A DNA stretch of 64,000 nt from CALDTK01 sp965215215 (lineage in GTDB: Bacteria; Bacteroidota; Bacteroidia; Chitinophagales; Saprospiraceae): positions 1,054,001-1,118,000 of the forward strand of contig OZ244043.1 in assembly GCA_965215215.1 (NCBI GenBank). The letters are read 5' to 3'. A model generated the notes under the pieces. That model saw nothing but the letters and a program-made list of their open reading frames with translations. It had not been told where the DNA came from and did no database searches. Positions 34,038-43,323 of the stretch are shown here, piece by piece. The number at the start of each line of letters is the position of its first letter. Position 1 is the first letter of the stretch. The position numbers were made by a program, and so were the translations under genes.

Positions 34038-37000
34038 GGCAATGCTTGTATTTTTTACCGCTCCCGCAGGGACACGCTTCGTTGCGCCCCACTTTGGCCC
34101 CGTTGCGGACCGTCTCGACGGGTGCCGGGCGCCCGCCCGAACCCGCGCTGTCCGCGGCGAGCTTGGCGGCTACCTCCTGCGGACTCGCCGCGCGACTCTC
34201 CTGCAGTTGAGGTTCGCGCTGACGCCGTGGGGGTGGCGGCGGCTGCCGTTGCCGAACTTGCGCGGGGGCGGCCACGGGGCCATTCTCCCCGTTCTGTGGC
34301 CGCTGTTGGATCATGATCCGACCCGCGCTCAGGAAGCTCGTTACCTCTTCGTTGATGAGGTAGATGAAGTTTTCGAAAAGCTGGTAGGCCTCCATCTTGT
34401 AAACGACGAGCGGATCCTTCTGCTCGAAGCTGGCGGCCTGTACCGAGGTCTTGAGCTCGTCCATGGAGCGGAGGTGCTCCTTCCACTTCTCGTCGATCAC
34501 GGCCAGCGTTACCGCCCGCTCGATGTCCCGCACGATGGAAGCCCCCTCCGTCTCGATGGCGGCCTCGATGCGTACGCCGATCTGCATCACCCGGGCGCGG
34601 CCGTCCGAGAATGGGATCGCCACGTTGCGGTAGCGATCCCCCTGCTGCTCCTTCACGTTCTTAATGAAGGGGAGCAGTACGTCGACGATGCTTTTCTCCT
34701 TGCGCTCGTACACGGCGTCGTAGCGCTCCTGGAAGGCGCGTATGACCTCGTTCTCGGACCCTTGTTCGAAGGTGTTCGCGTCCATCTCCGGGTCGATGGC
34801 CAGGATGGTGAGACTCGCCCGCTTGAAGGTCTCGTAATCGCCGCCCGCGCGGTGCGCGATGACCAGGCTCTCCGTCAGGCCTTGGAACATGTTGTTCAAG
34901 TCCACCGCGAGCCGAGTTCCCGTCAGCGCGTTGTTGCGCTTCTTGTAGATCGCTTCACGCTGAATGTTCATCACGTCGTCGTACTCGAGCAGTCGCTTCC
35001 GTACGCCGAAGTTGTTCTCCTCCACTTTCTTCTGCGCGCGCTCGATCGATTTGGTCACCATCGAGTGCTGGATCACCTCCCCGTCCTGGTGCCCCATCTT
35101 GTCCATGAGCTTGGCGATCCGATCGCTCTGGAAAAGACGCATCAGGCTGTCCTCGAGCGATACGTAGAACTGGGAGCTCCCGGGGTCCCCCTGGCGTCCG
35201 GCCCGACCGCGCAGCTGGCGGTCGACCCTCCGCGAGTCGTGGCGCTCGGTACCGATGATCGCGAGCCCGCCGGCCGCCTTCACGTCCTGCGTTAGCTTGA
35301 TGTCGGTACCCCTACCGGCCATGTTGGTCGCGATGGTCACCTTACTCGGGTGCCCGGCCACGGACACGATCTCCGCCTCGCGCTGGTGTTGCTTCGCGTT
35401 GAGCACGTTGTGCTCGATGCCGCGGCGTTGCAGCAGGCGCGACAGTTTTTCGGAGATATCGACCGAGGTCGTACCCACGAGCACCGGTCGCCCGGCCCCC
35501 GTCAGGTTTTCGACCTCGTCGATTACCGCGTTGTACTTCTCGCGCGCCGTTTTGAAGACCATGTCTTCGGCGTCGTCCCGCACGATCGGGCGGTTGGTCG
35601 GGATCACCACCACGTCGAGCTTGTAGATCTCCCAAAGCTCCCCGGCCTCGGTTTCGGCCGTCCCCGTCATCCCGGCCAGCTTGTGGTACATCCGGAAGTA
35701 GTTCTGGAGGGTCACCGTGGCGTAGGTCTGGGTGATCTCCCCCACCTTCACGCCCTCCTTAGCTTCCAGGGCCTGGTGCAGGCCGTCCGAGTAGCGGCGG
35801 CCGTCCATCATCCGGCCCGTTTGCTCGTCGACGATCTTCACCTCGCCGTCCATCACCACGTACTCCGAATCCCGCTCGAAGAGGGTGTAGGCCTTGAGTA
35901 GTTGGTTGACCGCGTGAACGCGCTTCGACTTGGCCGCAAACTCCTGGGCGGCGTTCGTTTTGGCCTCGTCGCGCTGCTCCGGGGTCAGCTCGGGGTCGTT
36001 GTCGATCCCGACCATCACCGATCCGATGTCGGAGAGTACGAAGAGGTTATCGTCGGCCTGGCCGCGGGAGAGCATCTCGCCCCCCTTCCCGGTCAAGTCG
36101 ACCTGCTTGTTCTTCTCGTCGATGGTGAAGAGCAGCGGCTCGTCGGCCTCGGGCATGCGCCGGTTGTTGTCCGACATGTACACGTTCTCCGCCTTCTGTA
36201 GCACCACGCGCACGCCGTCTTCGGAGAGGAACTTGATGAGGGGCCGGTACTTCGGCAACGCCCGGTAGGCGCGCAGCAGCGCCAATCCGCCTTCGCCCTC
36301 CTCGTAACCGGTCGAACCGCTTCCTATCAGGCGCCGCGCCTCGGCGAGGTACTCGGTCGCGAGCTTGCGCTGGGCCTCGATGAGGCGCTTCACGAGCGGA
36401 CTGATCTGGTTGTACTCCTGCTCCTCGGAGCCGGTGGGTACCGGTCCGGAGATGATGAGCGGCGTGCGCGCGTCGTCGATGAGCACGGAGTCCACCTCGT
36501 CGATCATGCAGTAGTGATGCTTGCCCTGCACCTTCTCCTCGGTGGTGCGCACCATGTTGTCGCGCAGGTAGTCGAAACCGAACTCGTTGTTGGTTCCGTA
36601 GGTCACGTCGGCCGCGTAGGCCCGGCGCCGCTCGACGCTGTTGGGTCGGTACTTGTCGATGCAATCCACGCGCAGGTGTAGGAATTCGAAGATCGGTCCC
36701 ACCCACTCACTGTCCCGTCGGGCGAGGTAGTCGTTCACGGTGATCACGTGCACCCCGCCACCGCTCAGTCCGTTGAGGTAGGCCGGGAGCGTAGCTACGA
36801 GCGTCTTACCCTCACCGGTCGCCATCTCGGCCACCTTGCCGGCGTGGAGCACCATCCCCCCGACGAGCTGCACGTCGTAGTGCAGCATGTCCCAGGTGAT
36901 CTCACCGCCACCTGCCTGCCAGCTGTTCGCCCAAACCGCCTCTTCGCCCTCGACGGTCACGTAAGCGCGCGAGGTCGCGAGGTCGCGGTCGCGGTCGGTC

Positions 37001-37401
37001 GCCCGCACGCGCAGGCTCGTGTTGTTGCGAAAGCGGTTGGCCGTCTCCTTGACCACCGCGAAAGCCTCCGGGAGCAACTCGGCGAGTATGACCTCGAGCT
37101 GCTCGTCGCGGTTGAGCAGCAGGTCGTCGATCTCCTTGAACAGATCCTCCTTGCGGTGGATGTCGCGCTCCTCGTCCGCCTCCGCGCGCGCCTGCGCGAT
37201 CTCACCGTCGACGGCACTCAGGCCCTCGGCGATGCGGCCGCGGAACTCGAGCGTTTTGTTGCGCAGCTCGTCGTGACTGAGGCCGGCGTACTCCTCGAAA
37301 TACTCGTTGATGGCCCCCACGCGGGGCAGGTATTCCGCGCTGTCGCGGTCGTACTTGGTACCGAAGAGCTTCTTGACGCTTTTCGAAAGAAAATCTAACA
37401 T
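34027..37401 (-). CDS. secA: Preprotein translocase ATPase SecA
   Basis: A 1124-residue SecA, longer than E. coli SecA (901) because of Bacteroidota insertions in the N-terminal and helicase parts. Walker A MATGEGKTLVATLPAYLNG, DYLARRDSEWVGP, the DEVDSVLIDDARTPLIISGP Walker B block, NMAGRGTDIKLT, and GRAGRQGDPGSSQFY are all present. The C-terminal zinc tail is CPCGSGKKYKHCH. It drives Sec-dependent export and heads the leftward string secA-SPOR-rodA-tgt-LptF/G. Pro-rich, low-complexity segment precedes the zinc tail. Confidence 0.97.
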   Translation of the reverse strand: MLDFLSKSVKKLFGTKYDRDSAEYLPRVGAINEYFEEYAGLSHDELRNKTLEFRGRIAEGLSAVDGEIAQARAEADEERDIHRKEDLFKEIDDLLLNRDEQLEVILAELLPEAFAVVKETANRFRNNTSLRVRATDRDRDLATSRAYVTVEGEEAVWANSWQAGGGEITWDMLHYDVQLVGGMVLHAGKVAEMATGEGKTLVATLPAYLNGLSGGGVHVITVNDYLARRDSEWVGPIFEFLHLRVDCIDKYRPNSVERRRAYAADVTYGTNNEFGFDYLRDNMVRTTEEKVQGKHHYCMIDEVDSVLIDDARTPLIISGPVPTGSEEQEYNQISPLVKRLIEAQRKLATEYLAEARRLIGSGSTGYEEGEGGLALLRAYRALPKYRPLIKFLSEDGVRVVLQKAENVYMSDNNRRMPEADEPLLFTIDEKNKQVDLTGKGGEMLSRGQADDNLFVLSDIGSVMVGIDNDPELTPEQRDEAKTNAAQEFAAKSKRVHAVNQLLKAYTLFERDSEYVVMDGEVKIVDEQTGRMMDGRRYSDGLHQALEAKEGVKVGEITQTYATVTLQNYFRMYHKLAGMTGTAETEAGELWEIYKLDVVVIPTNRPIVRDDAEDMVFKTAREKYNAVIDEVENLTGAGRPVLVGTTSVDISEKLSRLLQRRGIEHNVLNAKQHQREAEIVSVAGHPSKVTIATNMAGRGTDIKLTQDVKAAGGLAIIGTERHDSRRVDRQLRGRAGRQGDPGSSQFYVSLEDSLMRLFQSDRIAKLMDKMGHQDGEVIQHSMVTKSIERAQKKVEENNFGVRKRLLEYDDVMNIQREAIYKKRNNALTGTRLAVDLNNMFQGLTESLVIAHRAGGDYETFKRASLTILAIDPEMDANTFEQGSENEVIRAFQERYDAVYERKEKSIVDVLLPFIKNVKEQQGDRYRNVAIPFSDGRARVMQIGVRIEAAIETEGASIVRDIERAVTLAVIDEKWKEHLRSMDELKTSVQAASFEQKDPLVVYKMEAYQLFENFIYLINEEVTSFLSAGRIMIQQRPQNGENGPVAAPAQVRQRQPPPPPRRQREPQLQESRAASPQEVAAKLAADSAGSGGRPAPVETVRNGAKVGRNEACPCGSGKKYKHCHGR

Positions 37402-37454
37402 GTTATCGGGAAAATATGGGGGCGTGCGTCGGGCACGAGTCCGGGAAGGAGGGG

Positions 37455-37462
37455 TAAAGATA
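37455..37462 (-). promoter_or_regulatory. Candidate -7 promoter element of secA
   Basis: On the reverse strand TATCTTTA resembles TAnnTTTG (7 of the informative positions but the last G), about 55 bases before the secA start. No -33 TTTG is seen at the right distance. Weak call. Confidence 0.3.
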
Positions 37463-37617
37463 GGCCCGGCCTGCGCGGCGCGACTACCCTTACCTTGCCC
37501 GCCGCTCGCACGGATCGACTAGGTACCTAACGCGTGACTCCCGGCCTAAGGTGCAACCCGGGCGGCCGTACTTGTCGAGCCGCCTACTTTTCGACCGGCA
37601 CGCACCTCCCTACCCGA

Positions 37618-38403
37618 ATGCGTTCGCGGTCAACGCACCCCAAAAAAAGAAGTCCCGTCAATACGTCCCGCTTGCGCTCCCCGTTCCACCGAATCGTCAG
37701 CTTCGCCGCGCTCTGTCTCGCCGCTTGCGCCAAAACAGGTCCCGAAGCGGCGTACTACTACCCCGTCGAAGCGCTGGAGACCGGAAGCGTGTACGCGTAT
37801 CGCTCGGTGAACGACTCGCTCGGCGACGCCTACTACTGGTACTACCGGAGCTACGAACGCGACGATTCGACGCTCCTAACCGGTCAATTCTACGATACCT
37901 CCTTCGAGCCGCGGCAGTTCGTGGCGGAGCGGATCGTCCCTTCGGGGGCGCTGTTGCGGGAGCTGAGGTTGTTCCCGGACGGTGACTCCGCCGACCTGCA
38001 GATCAAGGCTACGATCCTGCAGCCGGCCGTGTACAGTTTTGCGGAAGCGGACACGGGCGCGGTGCTGGTCAACGCGGTCAGTTGGGAGCAGCGGAGTCGG
38101 GTGGCCGGCGGCGCGCCGACCCGCTACACGCTAACGCGCAACCGGCGTTTTAGCGGAAGCGGCACCTTCGAGGTAGACGGCGAGGCGCTGCCCACGCGTA
38201 TTTACACGGTCCGCGAGCTGATCGAACAGGATAGTGCCGGCGTGCTGAGTCTCGAATCGCGGGGGGAGGAGCACTACGCGCGGGGGGTCGGGCTCGTGTA
38301 CAGATCGCAGACGTACAGCGACGGCAGCGTGCGGGCTTACACGTTGAGAGCGCGGTTCCCCATGGATAGTCTTATCGCCCTGTCCGGCACCACGCCGCGG
38401 TAA
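37618..38403 (+). CDS. Putative lipoprotein of unknown function
   Basis: A 261-residue protein with a basic N-terminus and lipobox (SFAALCLAAC). The mature part is beta-rich and acidic, without a recognised domain. ATG 37618 is selected; the open frame extends further upstream, but those codons overlap the secA promoter region and look non-coding. It is divergent from secA and followed after 60 bases by the T9SS cargo gene. Contains three iterated-motif sites (37723, a 13-base variant at 38036, and 38147). Confidence 0.65.
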   Translation: MRSRSTHPKKRSPVNTSRLRSPFHRIVSFAALCLAACAKTGPEAAYYYPVEALETGSVYAYRSVNDSLGDAYYWYYRSYERDDSTLLTGQFYDTSFEPRQFVAERIVPSGALLRELRLFPDGDSADLQIKATILQPAVYSFAEADTGAVLVNAVSWEQRSRVAGGAPTRYTLTRNRRFSGSGTFEVDGEALPTRIYTVRELIEQDSAGVLSLESRGEEHYARGVGLVYRSQTYSDGSVRAYTLRARFPMDSLIALSGTTPR

Positions 38404-38463
38404 ATTGGCGTTTGACCGGTAGCCGCTACTCGAATCCAGAATTTCCGGCCACTTAGCAAGCCG

Positions 38464-40233
38464 ATGTATTTAATCCGTCTCTTGAGTCTTCTCAGTTGCT
38501 GCTCGCTCGGTTCGTGCCTCGGGGAGGTGAGCGCCCAGGCGCCGGCGCCCACGCAGGTCTGCATCCTGAACGACACGATTAGCTGGACGAACCCGGTCCA
38601 ACAGGGGGACTGCCGGGTGGGTCAAGTCGCGGTGTTCGCCGCCGCCGATCGTGGGGGTACCTACGACTTCCTCGGAGTCCGGGACCGCACACAGTCGAGT
38701 GAATTCGCGCTGACACCGGCGCAGGCATCTGCTTACAGCCACTTTTATACCCAGGGGCAGTTTAACGGGGTAAGCTGTCGACCGCAGGGGCGGAGCAGCG
38801 ATACGATCTCCCGTGAACCGCTCCCGAAGATCGACATCCGCAGCGTCGACCACGACCGGGGCGGGACGACGGTGAGCTGGGACGAGCCCGACGATCCCCG
38901 GGTGAGCTCGTACATCGTGTACCGCGTGGTGGACGAACGGCCTTTCCCCGTGGATACCCTATTCGGGGAAACCACTTACCTCGACGGACTTACGCAGGTG
39001 GAGGGGACGAGCAATACCTATTACATCACGAGCGCCAACGATTGCGGCTCGACGAGCTTCAACGAGGATGCCTACTCGAGCGTAACGGTGACCGCGCAAC
39101 GGGATGCCTGCGAGGGGGTGCTCACGCTAACGAGCTCGATGCGGGCGGATTGGCCGCGGGACTTCACGGAGGCGATCGTGTACCGGACCCGGCGACTTGG
39201 GGGCTACACGGATTCGCTGTTCGTCGACAGCGTGGGGGTCGGAGACACCTTCCGGATCCCCGACCTCGAGCCCGATACGGCCTACTCGGTGCGCGTGAGC
39301 TACGTGGACGTGGCCGGTGCCCGGACGACTTCCTTCCCGCAGGACCTACAGTCGGAGGTGGTCGTCCGGGAAGACGTGCTCGAGATCGTACAGCTTACCT
39401 ACGACCAGCAGCAGGAGGACTGGTCGATGCGCTGGCGGTGGGACACGCGGGCGGACTACCGGGAGATCGTTTGGCGGATTCGCGCGGGCGAAACGGTGCT
39501 ACGCGAAGGCGGTGTCGACTCTACCGCCAACAAGCTGCAAGCCCCCGTCGTGCCCCTCGGGCTGGGTCCCGATTTCGACTGGACGGGGGCAACGCTAACG
39601 ATCTCGGCGACGGACGCCTGCGAGGTGACCCGGGAGAGTGAACCGGTTGCGCCGGTCGTGATCGAAAGTGAAGAGCTCGACCCGGTCTCCGTAGGTTTGG
39701 AATGGCGGTATCCGCAGGTTCGGAGGTACTCCCGAACCCTAGGTACGGAGTTGCGCGTGCTCGACAGCGTAGGATCGGTACCGATCCTGCAGACGTCGGA
39801 TACGGAGGTACGCGGCTTCGTGCACGATGCGAGTGCGATCTTGACGCGCCAAGTGTGCTACGAGCTCGGCGTGGACATCGAGGCGCCCCCCACGTTGGAT
39901 CGCGCGCAGGAGGTTTACTCCTGGCGCTCGGCCCCTACGTGCGTCCTGCGCGATCCACGTGTATACCTCCCGACGGGCTTCAAACCCGATGGCTACACCA
40001 CGGAGTACAAACCCAAAATGTCGCTGCTCGACGACTTGCGCGGCAGCTACGCCTTGCGCGTCTTCGACCGTTGGGGGCAGCTCGCGTTCGAAACCGACCG
40101 CGTCGAGGAAGGGTGGGACGGCCGGGTGAACGGCTCGCCCCTGCCGGGCGGGGCGTACGTAGCGCACGTGGAGTTGACCGACGCCACGATGCGGGTGTAC
40201 CGCTTCGAGGTGGTCTTTATTTTGGTTCGCTAG
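38464..40233 (+). CDS. Secreted fibronectin-type protein with type IX (gliding-type) C-terminal domain
   Basis: A 589-residue protein with an N-terminal signal peptide and at least two fibronectin-III-like domains (about 110-200 and 210-300). The C-terminal 85 residues match the gliding-motility-associated, type B sorting domain: PTGFKPDGYTTEYKP, YALRVFDRWGQLAFET, GWDGRVNGSPLPGGAYVAHV. It would be exported by Sec and carried to the surface by the type IX system. Its ligand is unknown. Single gene after the lipoprotein. Confidence 0.85.
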   Translation: MYLIRLLSLLSCCSLGSCLGEVSAQAPAPTQVCILNDTISWTNPVQQGDCRVGQVAVFAAADRGGTYDFLGVRDRTQSSEFALTPAQASAYSHFYTQGQFNGVSCRPQGRSSDTISREPLPKIDIRSVDHDRGGTTVSWDEPDDPRVSSYIVYRVVDERPFPVDTLFGETTYLDGLTQVEGTSNTYYITSANDCGSTSFNEDAYSSVTVTAQRDACEGVLTLTSSMRADWPRDFTEAIVYRTRRLGGYTDSLFVDSVGVGDTFRIPDLEPDTAYSVRVSYVDVAGARTTSFPQDLQSEVVVREDVLEIVQLTYDQQQEDWSMRWRWDTRADYREIVWRIRAGETVLREGGVDSTANKLQAPVVPLGLGPDFDWTGATLTISATDACEVTRESEPVAPVVIESEELDPVSVGLEWRYPQVRRYSRTLGTELRVLDSVGSVPILQTSDTEVRGFVHDASAILTRQVCYELGVDIEAPPTLDRAQEVYSWRSAPTCVLRDPRVYLPTGFKPDGYTTEYKPKMSLLDDLRGSYALRVFDRWGQLAFETDRVEEGWDGRVNGSPLPGGAYVAHVELTDATMRVYRFEVVFILVR

Positions 40234-40309
40234 GAAAACCCTTCCGACTCTTCAGAATAACAGTACCTTCGCCGGGCGCTACCCGTTTGGAGTGGCACGC
40301 ATTTGATTA

Positions 40310-40380
40310 GGTCGGGTGGCCGAGTGGCTAGGCAGAGGTCTGCAAAACCTCGTACGGCGGTTCGAATCCGCTCCCGACCT
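40310..40380 (+). tRNA. tRNA-Cys (anticodon GCA)
   Basis: A full cloverleaf can be folded: acceptor GGTCGGG with CCCGACC, D stem GCC/GGC, anticodon arm GAGGT-CTGCAAA-ACCTC giving anticodon GCA, and T arm with TTCGAAT. The discriminator base is T, the identity base of cysteine tRNAs. CCA is not encoded. A TACCTTCG box at 40264-40271 may be its -7 element. Confidence 0.95.
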
Positions 40381-40453
40381 CAGGCGTTGACGGTTTGCCC
40401 TCAACGTTTAGAGAGCCCTCGCCGCCCCGGGGGCTTTCGTCGTTTACGGAAAA

Positions 40454-40482
40454 AGCCCCGGTCGCTTGCGCGTACCGAGGCT
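40454..40482. terminator. Hairpin between tRNA-Cys and the convergent metal-protein gene
   Basis: AGCC-C-CGGT pairs with ACCG-A-GGCT around a 9-base loop, with an A-run on the left that would be a T-run for leftward transcripts. A further imperfect hairpin lies at about 40411-40433. Together they probably end leftward transcription of the metal-protein gene and perhaps the tRNA transcript. Confidence 0.45.
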
Positions 40483-40548
40483 CTGGTAATTGGGGTTGAA
40501 ATTGGACTGTTTATCCTGGAGTTCTCTTTCCGAACGTTTGGGGTCAGC

Positions 40549-40908
40549 TCAACGCTGCCTCTCGTCCGCAGAACATGAGTTCGGATTTTGGCAGCAGCCG
40601 GGTAGGGCTTCGAAAGCCGCGCGGTCGGCCAGTACATCGTCGGCCGCGTAGCCGATGTTGGCAATCGCCGCGCGGAGGGAGGCCGTACTCTGCTTACTGT
40701 CGTCAAACTTGATCTTCACCTTCTTGGTCGTGAGGTCCAGGCGTACGTCGAGCACTCCGTCTAGCTCACCGAGCGAAGACTCGATACGTTCCTTACACAT
40801 CTCGCAGATCGCGGTGGTCTGGATCTTGACGGTTTGCGCTTTGAACGTGAAGGCCAGCAGGCTGCTGAGCACGAGGAAGCCGGAGGTGAGTCGGAGGAGC
40901 GTACGCAT
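40549..40908 (-). CDS. Exported heavy-metal-associated (HMA) domain protein
   Basis: A 119-residue protein with a signal sequence (LTSGFLVLSSLLAFTFKAQ) and an HMA/CopZ-like ferredoxin fold whose metal-binding loop is TAICEMCKERIE (Cys-x2-Cys). A cysteine-rich tail GCCQNPNSC adds potential ligands. It probably binds Cu(I) or another soft metal outside the cytoplasm. It is 86 bases downstream of the TonB receptor, whose plug contains a Cys-Cys motif, so the two are likely one metal-handling operon. Confidence 0.82.
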   Translation of the reverse strand: MRTLLRLTSGFLVLSSLLAFTFKAQTVKIQTTAICEMCKERIESSLGELDGVLDVRLDLTTKKVKIKFDDSKQSTASLRAAIANIGYAADDVLADRAAFEALPGCCQNPNSCSADERQR

Positions 40909-40994
40909 GGTGGAAAGGGCTAGAGGTGTACGAGGACTATACGGTTGAGATTCACTAAAGGTAGGTGCGCTACGGCCGCGTTATCGCGACTTTA

Positions 40995-43277
40995 TCACTT
41001 CCCTAACGTATAGCGCATCCCGACGTAAGGCATGCGGCCGGCGAGCGGGGCGTAAACGCGGCTCGCGTTAAAAAACGAGTCGGCGTCAACATCGCCTCCG
41101 GACGAGACGATGGCTTGTTTCTGTCGGTAGTCGAAGGCGTTCTCTACGCCACCGTAGACCTCGAGCAAGTCGTTCGCAACGTAAGTGACCTGTGTGCTCA
41201 GCATAGCGAACACGGGGGACTCGCGTTCGAACAGCGGTCCTTCACCCGAATCTATCCGTTCGGAGCCGAGTTCGGGCAGTCGCTGAGGACCGATCAGCTG
41301 TCCGGTTGCGTGGGCACGCCAACGGTCGCCACCGAAGCTGTAGTCCGCGGTCAATAAACCGCGCCACCTGGGCGTGTAGGGTACCAGGCGCTCCCCCACC
41401 CCACGGTAAGTGATCCTACTGTCGACCCACTTGTAGGCGGCCTTGACCTCGAAGCCGTGAGTTACCTCAAAACGGATCGAACCGAGGGCGGCGATGGTCC
41501 GGGCGGGTCCGTCGAGGTTGTAGACCCTAGCGCCCGCGTACCGCTGCTCCTGATCGACGACGGTGAGCTGTTCGAAGGTGGTCGCGTACAGGTCTAGCCC
41601 AAGCTGCCCGGAATGCTGATCGCCGTTCGTGGAGGTGGTACGTAGCGACTGGGTAAGGGCTGCACCGTAGTTCCACCCACTGGTGAGCTCGATGGGCTCC
41701 ACGAACTCGAGCGGTTGTCCAGCGGGCAGCAGGCGCAAATTTTCCGCAAGCACCTGAGCGCTTCGGTACGCCCGTCCGGCGGAGAGACGTACCGCGACAT
41801 TCTCGTTCGGGTTGAGCTTGAGGTTGAGGCGGGGCAGTACGAACCAACCGCCGAGGTTATGGTGATCGACGCGGAGCCCGGCGATTACGCTAGCTCCGTA
41901 AATTTTTCCACCGGCCTCCTCGCCGCGCGTGTAGTCGTAGGTGTACTCGGCGTAAGCGCCCGCCGCGCGTTCCATACGGTCGAGGTCGAGGGCTGCGTAG
42001 TCCTCGCGGTACGCGTCGATGCTTTGGCTCAGGCCCACGGTGTACCGGTGATCGGTCGAGCCCACGTAGCTGCTGAAGAGCAGATTGACGTACGCCGAGC
42101 GTTGATCCGCGGTGTGATCCGTCGCTCCGTAACGATTGTCGAGTCGGTGGTACGTGCCCCCGGCGATTAGTCCCGCGCTCGTAGCGGGACGTACAAACCC
42201 GAGGTAGCCCGCTTTCGCAAAAACTTCGAGTCGGTCGTTTTGCTGTTCGATCACGTAGCGCGATCCGCCGCTCGGCACCTCGGCTGCGGGCGTCTGTCCG
42301 CCCTCCCGGCGGTCGCGCACCCCCCACGCGTTGGCTTGCAAACGCCAATCCCCCTTTCGGTAAAACTGGCGGAGCATCGCGGTGTAGGTGTTGCGTCCGG
42401 TTTGCTCGTAGAAGCCGTCTCCGTTTCGATCGAAGGCTTTGGGCGTGTTGCTGCCGTGCAGCAAGAGTCCGGTTGCGGACGTCTCGTTCCACGTCTTCGC
42501 GAGGTGCACGTTGGCTTCGACACGACCTAACCCGGAGGCGAAAAGGTTGACGAAGAGCGGATCAGACTCGAAAGGCTTGATGAGCTCGGCGTTCACCTGC
42601 CCGGCGAGGGCGTTAGCTCCGGTTTGCACGCTTGATGCGCCCTTACCGATCTGGATGCCCTCTAGCCAGGTGCCCGGAATGAGATCGAGGGATTGGCTTG
42701 CGGCGAGGCCGTAAAGCGTCGGTCGCTTCTCGAGCAGGAGCTGAGCGTACAGTCCCCGCAGCCCGAGCACCTCGATCTCCCGAGCCCCCGTAAGGGCATC
42801 GCGGTAGCTCACGTCGACGGCGGCATTCGTTTCGAAGCTTTCGCCGAGGTTACAGCAGGGCGCTTTCTCGAGCTCGGTACTGGTGATGGACTCGACGTTG
42901 CGGGGGTCGAGGGTGGAGGTGTAGTTGCCCGTTTTACGGGCGGTGACTTGGATTTCGCTGAGGGATTGGAGTTGGAGAACGATCTTACCGTCGGCGGGGA
43001 ACTCCTCGGGGAGGAGGTTGAGGGCTTGGTAGCCTACGTAGGAGATGCGGAGGGTGTCGAAGGGTTCTGCAGCAACTTCAAACCTCCCCTGTGCATCCGC
43101 TACGATACATTCGTGTTGAGGAACGGTAAGCACTGTTGCCCCAACCAGGGTTTGGCCTCTCGCATCAGTAACCGTTCCGCGAACTCCCAGAACAGTCTCT
43201 TGGGCATTCAAATTTGAAAGGTTTGATAGCATCAGACGGAACAATAGGAATAGAGAAATATATAGGATAGGAGGCAT
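40995..43277 (-). CDS. TonB-dependent receptor, metal-type, with CarboxypepD-like N-domain
   Basis: A 760-residue outer-membrane receptor: signal peptide, a carboxypeptidase-regulatory-like beta domain (about 28-112, RGTVTDARGQTLVGATVL and LRISYVGYQALNLLP), a plug domain (about 120-230) and a 22-strand barrel. The plug contains APCCNLGESFETNAAVDVSY; such Cys-Cys plugs occur in receptors paired with HMA proteins, as here. Copper or another metal chelate is the likely substrate, by association. The IS66-A2 element is inserted only about 30 bases upstream of its ATG. Iterated motif at 42211. Confidence 0.88.
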   Translation of the reverse strand: MPPILYISLFLLFRLMLSNLSNLNAQETVLGVRGTVTDARGQTLVGATVLTVPQHECIVADAQGRFEVAAEPFDTLRISYVGYQALNLLPEEFPADGKIVLQLQSLSEIQVTARKTGNYTSTLDPRNVESITSTELEKAPCCNLGESFETNAAVDVSYRDALTGAREIEVLGLRGLYAQLLLEKRPTLYGLAASQSLDLIPGTWLEGIQIGKGASSVQTGANALAGQVNAELIKPFESDPLFVNLFASGLGRVEANVHLAKTWNETSATGLLLHGSNTPKAFDRNGDGFYEQTGRNTYTAMLRQFYRKGDWRLQANAWGVRDRREGGQTPAAEVPSGGSRYVIEQQNDRLEVFAKAGYLGFVRPATSAGLIAGGTYHRLDNRYGATDHTADQRSAYVNLLFSSYVGSTDHRYTVGLSQSIDAYREDYAALDLDRMERAAGAYAEYTYDYTRGEEAGGKIYGASVIAGLRVDHHNLGGWFVLPRLNLKLNPNENVAVRLSAGRAYRSAQVLAENLRLLPAGQPLEFVEPIELTSGWNYGAALTQSLRTTSTNGDQHSGQLGLDLYATTFEQLTVVDQEQRYAGARVYNLDGPARTIAALGSIRFEVTHGFEVKAAYKWVDSRITYRGVGERLVPYTPRWRGLLTADYSFGGDRWRAHATGQLIGPQRLPELGSERIDSGEGPLFERESPVFAMLSTQVTYVANDLLEVYGGVENAFDYRQKQAIVSSGGDVDADSFFNASRVYAPLAGRMPYVGMRYTLGK

Positions 43278-43323
43278 AATCGTTAAACGTGAAAGCTAGG
43301 ACAGTAGGTACATACGTATCCGC

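Noticed and set aside
30036..35295. Long rightward ORFs opposite LptF/G (30036-31205) and secA (33805-35295)
   Set aside because: Same antisense effect of high GC; the leftward genes are certain.
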